From the NCBI GenBank assembly GCA_963978895.1, contig OZ022246.1, positions 19,243,840 through 19,307,839 on the forward strand: a stretch of DNA of 64,000 nucleotides. Direction: 5' to 3'. Shown here piece by piece: positions 45,292-57,701 of the stretch (positions are counted from its first letter, which is position 1; every line of letters begins with the position of its first letter). Below the pieces are notes generated by a model. The model did no database searches, was not told the origin of the DNA, and worked only from the letters and a program-made list of their open reading frames with translations. Both the position numbers and the translations under genes were made by a program. The DNA is from Erpobdella octoculata. Taxonomy: Eukaryota; Annelida; Clitellata; Hirudinida; Erpobdellidae.

Positions 45292-46739
45292 ATGGGTAAA
45301 GCTGACTGGAAATACTATATTGCTGTTTTTGTTGTTCTATGGAACATTGGAGCATGCGATCAAAAATTTACAACTTTCAGTCAAATAAGATCCCAAGAAA
45401 AATTTTGCTCAAGTAACAAGTCACTGCAGACCGTTACGATGTTTTACGATTTACGCGTTGCAAGCTTAAAATGCGGAATTCTGTGTTTTGAAAATGCGAA
45501 ATGTTCGGCATTTCAAACAACTCGAATACAAGATGCTGTCACAAAATGCGAGTTTTACCCTGATGTTAGAAATCTTACATTCAGATTTATTACAGGATGT
45601 CGGCTGTTCTTCTATAAATGTAAGTTCAGCGATTGCAAAAAAATATTCTGCTTTTTGTAAACTAATTATTGAAATACTTTGTTCTTAAAGTTTTGCTCAA
45701 TATGTAAACCCAAAATAATGTATATATTTATATATATTTTTAGGTAAGTAAAAGGAGTTAGTTTTTTAACCCGCGAGACATTCACTCCGAGCAACCTGAG
45801 CTCTGCTTGTAAACCACTTGCTTATGGGAACTACGATGGTGACGGCGGTGTGATTCGAACCACCGATCTATAAGACGACAGGCGAATTCTTTACCGCTTT
45901 GCCACCACCGCCACAATTTAAAAATGTTATTAAAGTTTTGATTATTTAAAAACAGCCAGCCAGTTTTTTGTTCTTAAATTATTTTTTGTAGATTGTTGCC
46001 TTTTAATAATAATTTCTAAAGAAAATTTTTGAAAAAAGTCTATAAAAACGTTATAATAAATATTTTTCATTTAGATGCCTGCTATTTAAACGTAAGCAGT
46101 TGGGGCAATAATGACGCCCTGCCACACGTTGGATTCATCGATTTTTGTGGAATCTGGAAAACAACAAACAATAGAATACGTGGTATCAATCTGGTTGAAC
46201 TTGATCCAATCAATTGTTTTATAAACAATTTACAGAGTTTCCGCTATTTCAATGATTCAAATATTGCATTATCTCTGAAAAACTATTTAACGGTTTTTTT
46301 TTATTTTCTGCTTAAATATTGAATAAGGTTTTAATTTTTCGTTTTTTTAAAATAATTCAGTCAGTTCCGATTGGAAAAGTTGTCATTGGTTACACTGGCG
46401 ATGAACCAGCAAACGGGATCGCCATTGTGAAGGATTATCTCATTTCTCTTGGAATTCTAGTTGATGGTTTGGAATATAGAGGAAAGTTTTTGTTTGCCAT
46501 GCAAAAAGGATATCCAAATAAAACGTTGTTCAGAATGAAGAATGGAAATGTTTCTTTGTATCAGGAAATGTTTGTTGAAAGTTAGTCGTATGCTAATAAA
46601 GCAAAATATTAAATAAATTAAATAATTTCACAAGTAAAAATTAATTCAAATAAAATTATTTTGCAAAAAATTTGTTCTTTTTATAGTTGATAAATTTATG
46701 AAATTGGAGTCTGTCAATTTTAAAGCTGTATTTCCATGA
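45292..46739 (+). CDS. Secreted PAN plus FAM3/ILEI-like protein, gene 1 (four exons)
   Basis: Exons 45292-45619, 46075-46292, 46361-46580 and 46687-46739 join in frame (phases 1, 0, 1) to 272 residues, all with GT/AG borders. Start chosen at the ATG giving a signal peptide (hydrophobic YYIAVFVVLW). Exon 1 is a PAN/apple-like domain: DLRVASLKCGILC, KCSAFQTT, KCEFYPDV and GCRLFFYK, with six cysteines. Exons 2-3 resemble the FAM3/ILEI fold: YLNVSSW, RIRGINLVELDP, KVVIGYTGDEP, KDYLISLGILVDG and RGKFLFAMQKGY. The small last exon gives LESVNFKAVFP. Conservation of every exon in gene 2 supports the model. Such proteins are extracellular and PAN domains bind proteins or carbohydrates; the ligand is unknown. 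The FAM3/ILEI assignment is from motif resemblance and is less certain than PAN. Confidence 0.85.
45765..45912 (-). mobile_element. tRNA-derived SINE in intron 1 of gene 1
   Basis: On the minus strand it begins GGCGGTGGTGGCAAAGCGGT (A-box-like), then has GGTGGTTCGAATCACACCGCC in two parts (B box GGTTCGAATC). The outer GGCGGTG/CACCGCC pair. The T stem does not pair well and the sequence continues with a non-tRNA body past 45838, so this is a SINE head rather than a working tRNA. The CCTGTCGT segment loosely recalls tRNA-Asp. Confidence 0.65.
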
Positions 46740-46817
46740 AAGAAATTGAATTGAAACTGATGAATTCTGATGAAATTAGCGATAACCGCCAAAAAAATGA
46801 CGAAAATGTATCAGTGA

Positions 46818-48078
<1,261 letters not shown>

Positions 48079-48149
48079 AAAAATGTATGCATGTTGATTT
48101 TTTTCACATTTGTTCTCAAGTAAAACTACCGTTTATATAAATGTTTTTT

Positions 48150-48640
48150 TTTCGTTGTTTAAAAATTTATTTAACTAATTTTTTGATTATAAATAAACCT
48201 TATTTGTATATTTTAGCTTTTGAGATTTGAATTTATCATATTTAGCTTTGTACTGAACAAACTTGCGTTGAAAGGTTTCAGCGGTTTTTAGCTTTTTTTT
48301 AGTAGTTTACTGAGTTATTTTTCCAAGAACTCCAATTATAGTCTCCATATTCCAACGATGCATTCGTAACGTAGTGAAAACATGAAAGCAAACGTTTTAA
48401 ACTGTCACAATACACTTTGATATGAATATGATTATTCAGAAGCATACAATTATTTTTTAACGACGGTTGATCATAGCAACTTAAAAACATTGTTTCTAAT
48501 TTTGTTCTAATTCAATTATTTTTGGGATCGATGAGTTGAATTTATTGCTCATTTGATACCTTTATTGATTTTATCATCAGCCTCGTCAAAATTAAACACA
48601 ATTTGTTCCGCAATCATTTTTAAATTGAAGTAAACTCAGG
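48150..48640. other. Duplicated 3' flank of gene 1, AT-rich
   Basis: The stretch 48260-48380 (AGTAGTTTACTGAGTTATTT, then ACTCCAATTATAGTCT) corresponds to 50670-50760 after gene 2 (AGTAGTATTCTGAGTTGTTT). No coding frame is shared, so it is probably flank carried by the gene duplication. Confidence 0.5.
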
Positions 48641-48788
48641 TATTCACGTTCTTGTGCGTTATATTTTTTAAATAATTGTTTTATATAAACAATTAACGTA
48701 AAAAATACAGCCGTACATACGCAATAATTTTATGCGTTTTTAAGGGTACGAAATAACTGAATTTTTGCTTAGTAAAGCTGCAATTAAA

Positions 48789-50463
48789 ATGAAAATATTC
48801 AGTTATTTGGTATTTTTTGTTGTTTTATGGAAATTGACCGTCAACAATCAAAACTTTAAATTATTCAATCAAAAAAGATATCCAGATGGAATCTGCTCAA
48901 AAAACAGATCAGAGGAAAACGTTTTACTGCTTCACGATTTGCGTGTTGCGAGTTTGAAATGCGGAATTTTGTGCTCTGAAAGTTTCAAATGCTCAGCTTT
49001 TCAAACGACTCCAGTTTCATATGATGTCAGAAGATGCGAGATTTATTTTGATTTTAAAATACTTGCAATTGAAAAGTTTCAAAAGTGTCGTTTTTATTTA
49101 TCATCAAGTGAGTGAGTGTAACAGATACTAAAGTAATTAATTATTTGTTCATTTTTTTATTTGACAATATATACTGTGGCGTTAATTGTTAAGTTTTTAT
49201 GTCACAAAACCCAACTACTTTTTTTAAGTGGCTCCATTTTACAGAGGAACCAGGAACAATCATTTTCCAGACTCCTAACCATATCTATTCAGATGCTGCT
49301 GATGACAAATTTTAAACCGCAAACTTTCAGGTCTATAAGCAAATGTCTTACTACTGCACCAACAAAACTCTTATTTTTTTAAATTATCTATATTAATTTT
49401 GTTGGTTTGCTTGAGTTATACGTTAGGACATTTTAAAGTTAAAAAAAAAACATCCAGTTAACTTATTAAAATAAAACTTTGTGGGCTTATTTGTCGTCAA
49501 AGACTTAACAATTTTTAAATTTTTAAATTGATTGAAAAATTGAATTAGATATCAAAAAATGTAATTAAAATTTCAAAATACTTTTGAAACATTACAAATG
49601 TTTTTAAAAAAAATAAACAATCTGTTTTTAGTTAATTTGAAAAAACGATATTTTATTTGAAAATTTATAATACAAAACTCAAAATATTTCAATGGCTTAC
49701 ATTATCAAATAACTTAAAAAATATTATTTAGCAGACTTTTTAAATGGAATTGAAATAAATCATTTTTCTGCAGACATATGCTATGTAAACGTAACCAGTT
49801 GGAGTATGAATGACATATTGGTTGGACCGCAAATCTATGAATTTGTCGACGTTTATGGAATGGGAAAAATAAATATTAAAATACGCGGCATCACTCTTGT
49901 TGAACTTGATCCATTTAGCTGCTTCATGAACAATCCACAGAGTTTCAGTTACTTCAACGATTCGACTGTCGCTATATCTATGAACAATTATCTAATGGTT
50001 TTGTCTACTTTTATTTAAAGAAAAATAAATTCCAATGTTTATATGAAAAATGTTTTTAATAAAGTCACTTTCGGTTGGAAAAGTTGTCATTGGTTACACT
50101 GGGGATGAACCTGAACGTGGAATTGCCATTGTGAAGGATTATCTCATTTCTCTTGGCATTCTAGTTGATGGTCTGCAATGGAGAGGAAAGTTTTTGTTTG
50201 CCATGCAAAAAGGATATCCAAATAAAACGTTGTTCAGAATGAAGAACGGAAATGTTTCTTTATATCAGGAAATCTTTGTTGAAAGTTAGTGTTTAGTTGT
50301 TATGGTTGATAAAGTTTAACTTTTAATAAGATAATTTTACGAATAAAAAACTATTTGAAATAAAATCAGTTTTTGGAATATTAAAAATAATTCTTTTGTA
50401 TGTTTCATAGTTGATAAATCTAAAGAACTGGAATCTGTCAATTTCAAAGCAATATTTCCATAA
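48789..50463 (+). CDS. Secreted PAN plus FAM3/ILEI-like protein, gene 2 (four exons)
   Basis: Exons 48789-49107, 49774-49997, 50065-50284 and 50411-50463 give 271 residues with the same intron phases (1, 0, 1) as gene 1. Start at MKIFSYLVFFVVLW (signal peptide); an in-frame ATG 24 bases upstream would place residues before the hydrophobic core. The PAN domain reads LHDLRVASLKCGILC, KCSAFQTT, RCEIYFDF and KCRFYL. The FAM3/ILEI-like part reads YVNVTSW, IKIRGITLVELDP, KVVIGYTGDEP and RGKFLFAMQKGY, with last exon LESVNFKAIFP. About half of the residues of exons 1 and 2 match gene 1, but exon 3 is about 91% identical at DNA level. It is a tandem paralogue in the same direction. Confidence 0.85.
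49195..49375 (-). mobile_element. Degenerate tRNA-like SINE in intron 1 of gene 2
   Basis: On the minus strand TTGGTGCAGTAGTAAGAC resembles an A box region and GTTTGCGGTTTAAAAT a decayed B box, about 40 bases apart. It is GC-richer than the intron. Weak, and supported mainly by the analogous insertion in gene 1. Confidence 0.35.
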
Positions 50464-51103
50464 ATGGAATTTATTAAACACTGACATACTTTGAATAATT
50501 TTTATTAAAATTTTTTCTATTGTAAAATTACTGCTTATGAAAATTATCATGTTTTCTCTAAAATTGTCATTGATTCAATTTCAATTTACAAAAAAAATTT
50601 GTTTTGTTTTTTTAGATATAAATAGATTTTTTATTTTGCTCTGAGCAATAGTGTATTTGCGATTAAATGTTTCAACAGTTTTTATCTTTTACTTTAGTAG
50701 TATTCTGAGTTGTTTTTCGAGAACACCAATTTTATTCTACTTTGGTGATGCATTTGAAATGATAAAACGTGTTAAACTTGATCGGATACTCAGTTGTGTA
50801 GTGCTTCTTTCTTTTTAATATGCTTATATTAACTTGCTCTGGTGTTTGTTGTTTGCTATTTCAATGAGTAATTAAAACTTAAAAACGTTGCAGCACCTAA
50901 CGCTTTGTCATGAAGCAAAAAAGTGCTTAAACGACGAGTCGGAAAGCAGAAACGGATTTATTTATTTTTGTGTTCAGCGCGTCGAATTCTATAAAAATAC
51001 AAATTTAATTTTTTGAATTCTCGCTGAATAATTCTACTAGTTATTAATAAAATATTAATTCAACAATGAATTTCTTTGTGAAACTGTATTTTTTATAGAG
51101 AAC

Positions 51104-51260
51104 TAGCGGGGGCACCCGGCTTTGCCCGGGGTTTTTAGAGGTTTATCTAATACGTTTCTTTTTCGCTCCCGTTTCGTTCCCGCTTGCGCTCCCGCTCCCG
51201 GTCGTTATCCGTTCCCTGTCGTCTTCCCGCTCATTTTTTCGCTCTCAGTTCCCCCCCTAG
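51104..51260 (+). mobile_element. GC-rich repeat family, copy G
   Basis: Head CTAGCGGGGGCACCCGGCTT and a short run of CCCGCTCCCGGTCG repeats, ending in a CATA microsatellite in place of the tail module. Confidence 0.7.
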
Positions 51261-51269
51261 ATTTGATTC

Positions 51270-51500
51270 TACACACATACATACATACATACATACATAC
51301 ATACATACATACATACATACATACATACATACATACACACACACATACATACATACATACATACATACATACATACATACATACATACATACATACATAC
51401 ATACATACATAGATACATACACACCCATACATACTTTGAATGAGCATTTAGTGCCGAAATATTGTAAAAAAACACATACATACATACATACATACATAAA
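51270..51500. repeat. (CATA)n/(CACA)n microsatellite
   Basis: CATA tracts at 51272-51432 with a CACACACA step, a 40-bp interruption, then CATA/CACA at 51473-51508. Confidence 0.95.
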
Positions 51501-51509
51501 CACACACAC

Positions 51510-52006
51510 AGAAAGCCGTTGCTTGATGTTTTGGTGGATGGTGTTGATTTTATCGATGAAATAATTGTTGAAGGAGTCAACAAGTAATTTGCACTCATCG
51601 TCAGTGAAATTTTGATGAAGTTGTGCCACAAAAAACGTGGATTAGCTGAGGAAGAGCTCAGTTCTGTTCGCAGAGCGTCAACTTTAGAATTGACAATGGC
51701 CATTCTAGCTAGTTTTCTAGCATTTTGAAATGCCAGCTTGTTTGCCTGCGAGCAGTCTCTATGAAAGCGTCTTTCCATTTTGCGCATGTACCTTTTCGCG
51801 CTTGTGGCGGCACCTGAAATTTCTCTTGGTGTTTTCTCAACATTCCTTCTGAGTGTGATGTGGCGGATGGGAGCGTGTTTGTTGAGTACGTGTGAAACGG
51901 TATTGTTGATATGTTCGGCGAACAAGGTATTCATGTACAATTTTGTGGTGCAATCGTTATAGGTTCGCATGTACCATTTAGTGGTGCAATCGTTAGAGGT
52001 ATGCAT
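51510..52006 (-). pseudogene. CR1-like LINE ORF2 fragment (between endonuclease and RT)
   Basis: The minus-strand frame reads HINNTVSHVLNKHAPIRHIT, then KRYMRKMERRFHRDCSQANK, ARKLARMAIVNSK and NPRFLWHNFIKI. This matches the connector of CR1/jockey-type ORF2 (D-KHAP-..., ERRW-like, R-.-V..LI..AK, LW). A frameshift moves the continuation (VDSFNNYFIDKINTIHQNI) to another frame. It is cut off by the microsatellite before RT. Confidence 0.75.
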
Positions 52007-52012
52007 GCACCA
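51925..52012. repeat. Two to three copies of a ~38-bp direct repeat
   Basis: ATGTACCATTTAGTGGTGCA and variants (ATTTTGTGGTGCAATCGTTA, ATGCACCATATAG) follow one another at the 5' edge of the LINE fragment. Confidence 0.65.
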
Positions 52013-52014
52013 TA

Positions 52015-54680
52015 TAGATCAGTCATGCATTTTTATACAATGGAAATGTTGGACGACAAAAAATCAACCAGTTTATAAATTTAATAAAAATAAAAATCAA
52101 TAATGAAGATTTGTTGTCTTTTTTCAGCATTTAGATGTTTTTCAATTTATATAGTCTCCAAACAATTATTTAAGATATTCATTGAAAACAACATACCCGA
52201 TTCGATTTTAGGTGCTTTTCAAGTGCAAACACGGAAGAATTTTCAAAATAACAAAATGAACAACAAATTCCAAATTTTAATTTAAATTCAAAGACAGCTA
52301 CCAATAGTTCTGGTTTCAAAAGAAGACTAATACAGGTTATTCTGGGTTAAGCCATAAGCTGTTGAGGTGGGCTATAAAAAGTTGTTAATTGTTTTTCCTG
52401 TCATATTTAGTTGAACGTGGGTTTAGTGCAGTAACCAGCTTATTAAAAATTGATTGCAAATAGTTAATCACACTAATTTAAAATTATTGTTAACAAAATC
52501 AAAATAGAAGATTGATACCATGACAGTAGCGCGCCAGGTTCAATGTTCATCCTTTTCATTGGACGAGAATATGATTTTAATAAATAACTTTATTTCAAGC
52601 TTTGAGATTCTTTATTTTCAACATTTATTTTTCTATATGTTAGAACTTAGGTAGAAATATAGACGCATATATTTTTTGTTTTTTATACCTGAATAATGTA
52701 GATTTTCAGGTGTTTAGTGAAAGGATGGTGAACCAAATAAATTGTCTTAGAGTTCAATAAAAATTTGATCACCCAGCACTGCTTATAAATTGTAGTTTTA
52801 CTCGATGGGAAGAACAAACATTGTGCGGCATATAGTACTATACTATTGTTATTTATAGATTTTAAAATGTATATAAATTCTGTTGTTATTATTTATCTAT
52901 TTATTTACAAGATGTTCACGTACACAATACATTGTACAATTTATACGATGCTGTTGCTGTTTCTAAATTGCTGAGAAGTAAAGTATTTGATTTTCAGGGT
53001 ATTTCGAATTCACAAGTATTAAACTTTCTGGTAAAATCCAGTTTTTGGTTTTAAATTTAAAAAAATGGTCGTGTTAAGTCACTGCAATGTGATTGGGTAA
53101 AATCAAATTTTAGGATTGAGTTGTGTATATATTTTATATATTGTATCGTACTATTTTTGTATACACAATATTGTAATAGTATTTTGTATTTAACATAATT
53201 TGCTATAATAAATTAATTGCTATTATATTGTGTTTACATTTGATTTAATTTGAAAAAAAAAACAAAACAATTTTCAGAATAAAAAAGTTTCATCGTTGAT
53301 TTTTTTCCGTTTGCTCGTTTGAACCGCAAAACCATAAATTTTACTTCCAACCAGCGAACACTGGAAAAATCTCATCTTATTAATCTACCAACCAGATTTT
53401 TTTTCTAACACAGAAATACATGAACGACTGTGAACAGATCCAACTAAGCATACTAACCATATAATTATACTGTTTACATTCTCAATCAGACTTATCGACC
53501 ACGCAGGTTTTCATGATCCAATAAACATCTGTCATAATTAAATATTTTTAAGTATTTAACTCTAAACTTTTTATAATTTTTTAACACGTTAGAAAGAAGT
53601 AAATAAACTATTAGGTCAGTTTGTTTGGAGATATTTAATTATTTGGTAGCCGCACTTTTTCATAAAATAAAATTGAATTTAAATTTTTAAAACCATTTAA
53701 CGTAATTCTGTTAAGTAAACAACAACATTTAAATCAAATTAGTTTTTTATTGAATTAACAAAATTAGAACATTACGAAAAAAAGTAATAATCTGTAGTCA
53801 AACTATATTTGTATAATTAACTTGTATTGATAATAATGTTGTAATCATCACGATGAGGTATCAAACAAAAACATTATTAAATAAGTTTTTGAACAGTAAT
53901 TTGTTTTTGTTATGTAATATTATAATATGGTATCATGTAATGTAGTGTTGTCAAATTATATAATATTATGTTACATTTTGTAATACGTATACCACCATTT
54001 TGTCAACAAACTTAAATTCTACATCATGTTGGAACAAAATAATTTTTCAAAATTCCCCGATTGGTTGATGATACCCAATAGGAAATGACGGCACTTGTTT
54101 ATTTGTTGTTTTTGAGTTTTGTTTTCTTTTTCTAGAATTAAGTGGGAAATTTCCCGGATTAACATATCGTTACCATTTTGTATAAAAAGAGAAGGTGGTT
54201 TTAATAAAGCATGAGAAAATACCACCTGTGATAAATTTGTGCGTACCGAGATATTAAAAAGAATTTACATAAAACAAAATCAAATATTGCCAAATTTAAA
54301 ATTTTTCAAAACAAAAAATTTTTTAACTCAAAAACAAAATTGAAAAAATAAAAAAATTGATTAAAAAAATATGTCTGTCAGTAACGTGCCGTAACTTTTA
54401 CTAACTTTTACACTTTATTTGAAGAAGTTCAAGAACGAAATTTATTAACTGTTAAAAAGCAAGCAGGAACGAGTTAAAACTAGCGATTAGAGAAAACCAC
54501 GTGGAAACAGTCACGTAGGACTTTCCCTCCTAAAATAATACAAGCAAACGTAGCCTTGCACACAAACACGAACAGCAAGAGTCTAGCGAGGAAGAGGCGA
54601 GAGGCGGACGAGCCCTCGTCCCTACCTTATATAGGAAAAAACCACGAAATCAGAACAATCGATAAACCAATATAAACAAG
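52015..54680. other. AT-rich interval, no gene seen
   Basis: Poly-A/T rich with short frames only (for example 52103-52285 and 54019-54225), none with a recognisable domain. Confidence 0.5.
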
Positions 54681-54918
54681 TACCGTAAAACGGGGTGACT
54701 TTGCCCGTGCGGGTGACTTTGGCCCAAAATAAATCAACCTATATTTTAAAGTACAAATTATATTTCTATGAACAATTATGCTAAAAAGGTGTGCATAGTA
54801 GTGATGTATGGCGTGACCTAGCGAAAGTTTAAAAAAAAATTTTTTTAAATATATTTTTATGCGTTTAAAGGCTGGGCCAAAGTCACCCGCACGGGCAAAG
54901 TCACCCCGTTTTACGGTA
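54681..54918. mobile_element. MITE with perfect 46-bp TIRs
   Basis: Ends TACCGTAAAACGGGGTGACT ... and exact reverse complement, arms 54681-54726 and 54873-54918, total 238 bp with an AT-rich centre. TA at both ends could be a TA target duplication. No coding capacity; superfamily not assigned. Confidence 0.88.
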
Positions 54919-55310
54919 CTAAACATACTATTAGCTCGTTAAATCTCGATCGCGAAGACATAATATTTTCACTACTTATAAACATATATATAAACTATAA
55001 TCCACGAGATTTATTTAATTAATTAATCGGTAGATTTCTCAATATATTAAAAAATATACACCCCTATTAATTGCGGGAAACAATACGCGCTCTGATTGGC
55101 TAGCTAACACAAAGGATTCGACGTGGAATTATTTCTTGAATTCCAAATATTTCAGACATAAATTATTTATACAATCTATTTTAAATTATTTGAATCATTG
55201 CAGTAATAATATACTAGGAATAAAATAAAATAAAAAGGAGGGGGGGTCAAGCACTGACACACCTCCCACCCGAAAAGACGATAACCAGTATCTGGTTATC
55301 GTTATAAGAG
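54919..55310. other. AT-rich interval, no gene seen
   Basis: Ends in a G run (55241-55248) and a small hairpin GATAACCAG/CTGGTTATC at about 55280-55300. Confidence 0.5.
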
Positions 55311-55428
55311 TATATATCACGAACTAGCCAACGGGGCCACAAATAAGAATATACATCCCGAACTAGCCAACGGGGCTACACATAAAAATATACATTCCGA
55401 ACTAGCCAACGGGGCTACACAATAAAAA
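55308..55428. repeat. ~46-bp minisatellite, three copies
   Basis: Unit core CGAACTAGCCAACGGGGC with AAGAATATACATCC-type linkers; copies at about 55319, 55362 and 55397. Confidence 0.85.
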
Positions 55429-55733
55429 GCTACGTTCATAAGCAAAGTGTTTTCACAGAACATTAACATCGCAAATATTATGTAAATGTTTGGCATCTCC
55501 TAATCTTCTTCCTTCCTTAAGCTTGTCCTTGAAAGGCACCACACAGCGTTCATAGCAGGTTCAGTATCCTTCCCACAACTGAGAACTGGGGAGGAAAATA
55601 TCTTCTTCTTCTTTTGGATTACCTGGATGAATTGACTAAAACAAATTTATCCGAATCATCACGATTGCCCATTACAGTTATACCAATCATCAAAAGGAAA
55701 ACATCACACACTCCACTCAAAGAACACTTCAAA

Positions 55734-57516
55734 CTAAAAATAACAGGCAAATCGGATGAATTCACAAGTGGAAACTGGAGGGTCGACAGATCTGTCGCCA
55801 CGACAACGAAAACCACCGACGACCAATATTGAGACGCCACGAGATGTAGTAGCCATAGCAGAGGGGTATGACTGATATTGGAGCAATAGGGTTCTGTCAA
55901 AATTATTATATTGCATATTTATAGAGGGTCGTTCTTGAGATATCAGTAAAGTTTCTTTAATTTTTAATCTAACAGGATCGGTATCTTGAACAATTATATC
56001 GGTATTTTCATTCAGTGTTTTTTTGTTGGGTTTGTGTCCATGAGGAGTAACAAAATGTGAACAAATACTTCCTCCTTGGGTATGCATCGTTAGACGCCTT
56101 GAGAGGCTAGTACGCGTATGCCCTATGTATGTTTCAGGAGTTGTATGTGATTGTGGACACGTAAATTTGTAGACAACATTAGTTTTCTGTAATTGAATAG
56201 TTTTTCTAGAGTTATTAGAAAAAACCAGTTGATACGTTTTTTTGTTCGAGTAGTAGATGTGAAGCTGCAGGCGTTGTGAGATTGGATTAGAAACCCGTAC
56301 GTGGCTATGAATTAAATTCCTGATGGAGTCTTCGTCTCTTCTATAATTATCATGCATCTGTGCACAATAAAACAACGGTATCAGGGACTTCTGCGGCTGT
56401 TTTTTAGAAGTACAATTGTTGTGCTTGCTATCAACAAATTTACGGATAGTATCATCCACCATTGAGTTGGAATAATTATTATTAACCAACAGAGTTTTAA
56501 TTCGTTTGACTTCAGTGTCAAAATCAATCCATGTTTGAGAATATTTGAATGCTCTGTTAAGATAGCCAACAATAACGCTGGTTTTGTATTTGTCAGGACA
56601 GTAACTGTCGCCACTAAGACAATGACCGCCATCTGTGGGTTTGGTATATACGGTGGATAGAAATCCCTTTTCCGTCTGTGTCACAAGTATATCCAAGTAT
56701 GCTAGTTGTCTTTGAAAGTTGCTAACCTCAGTTGTTAATTTCAGAACTGAATTTTTTTCAAATTGCAATTTTATGTTTTCCAACTCATCTTTGTCCTGGC
56801 ATAGTAAAAATATGTCATCAACATTTCTAGCATATAGTTTCGGTTTTTTAACTATAGCAAAAACTTTCCCTTCGACATGGCTCATGTAAAACTCAGCCAA
56901 GGTTGGACCAAGGGGTGAGCCCATGGCTACACCATCTATTTGAAGGTAAAGGTCACCATTAGGATGAAAGAAGGTTGTGTCTGTAGTGCAAAGCTGAAGA
57001 ATTTTCTTCAATATGGTTCTATTAAATTGCGGTGCTGGTAGAAATTCACTTTCAAAAACGTATTGCAAAATTATGTCAATAGTTTCAGCAACAGGAACAT
57101 TGGTGAAAAGGCTCTCAACATCAAGTGAAGCCAAGAGTCTTTTGCTATCTTCTGCCGTTCGTAGAAGTTCGATGAAATCAGTTGTTGACTTGAGAGAGTA
57201 TTGAGAAGGTAGATATGGAGTTATTATACGGTTAATTGTTTTCGCCAGTGAGTATGTGGGAGTCGGGCACTGAGAGATGACAGGTCGAAGAGGGTAGTCG
57301 GATTTATGAAGCTTTACATTTCCATATAGATAAGCTGGTGAGTAGTCACCAACAATTTGGGAAACTTGGTTATCCTGCAGGTAGGAATTGAGCGCCACAA
57401 TAAGTTTATTGGCTTCTTTTTTTATGCTGATGGTAGGATCACGAGTGATTTTTTTAAACTTGGAGCTATCAGATAATATAGAATCCAGCTTATTAAAATA
57501 ATCAGTTTTATGCAAT

Positions 57517-57549
<33 letters not shown>

Positions 57550-57550
57550 A

Positions 57551-57592
<42 letters not shown>

Positions 57593-57701
57593 GAACGTAT
57601 TTCGGCGTAATGTTTTCTTTTTGGCATGCTCTGTTAAAAATAAAAGACCACTTTGCGTTGATACGTTTTTTCACCAAGCTTTCAAAATCTCTTGAATTCA
57701 T
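55734..57701 (-). CDS. Penelope-like element A: reverse transcriptase plus GIY-YIG endonuclease
   Basis: One 655-residue frame from an ATG ([20 protein letters not shown]). RT: PAYLYGNVKLHKSDYPLRP, SQCPTPTYSLAKTINRI, ASLDVESLFTNVPV, GVAMGSPLGPTLAEFYMSH, and active site YARNVDDIF (first position Asn where Tyr is usual; both Asp present). GIY-YIG: NVVYKFTCPQ, TYIGHTRTSLSRRL. It encodes target-primed retrotransposition of the Penelope type. A (TA)n microsatellite at 57517-57588 is translated in frame (residues about 38-62) and replaces roughly 80 residues present in element B (segment RNRKLSTLPKRLIEAHKS), so the N-terminal domain is damaged. The C-terminus ends with one FRCRGDRSVDPPVSTC unit. 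Confidence 0.9.
57517..57588. repeat. (TA)n microsatellite inside Penelope element A
   Basis: TA tract with TAAATA steps, in frame with the ORF, giving a Tyr-Ile run. Confidence 0.9.

Noticed and set aside
45838..45912. A tRNA gene on the minus strand
   Set aside because: A and B boxes and a pairing acceptor are visible, but the T stem does not pair, the anticodon arm is poor and the sequence continues into a SINE body.
48299..48490. A lectin-like terminal exon on the minus strand (63-residue frame)
   Set aside because: The homologous stretch after gene 2 (50670-50760) has a stop in that frame, so it is probably non-coding flank.
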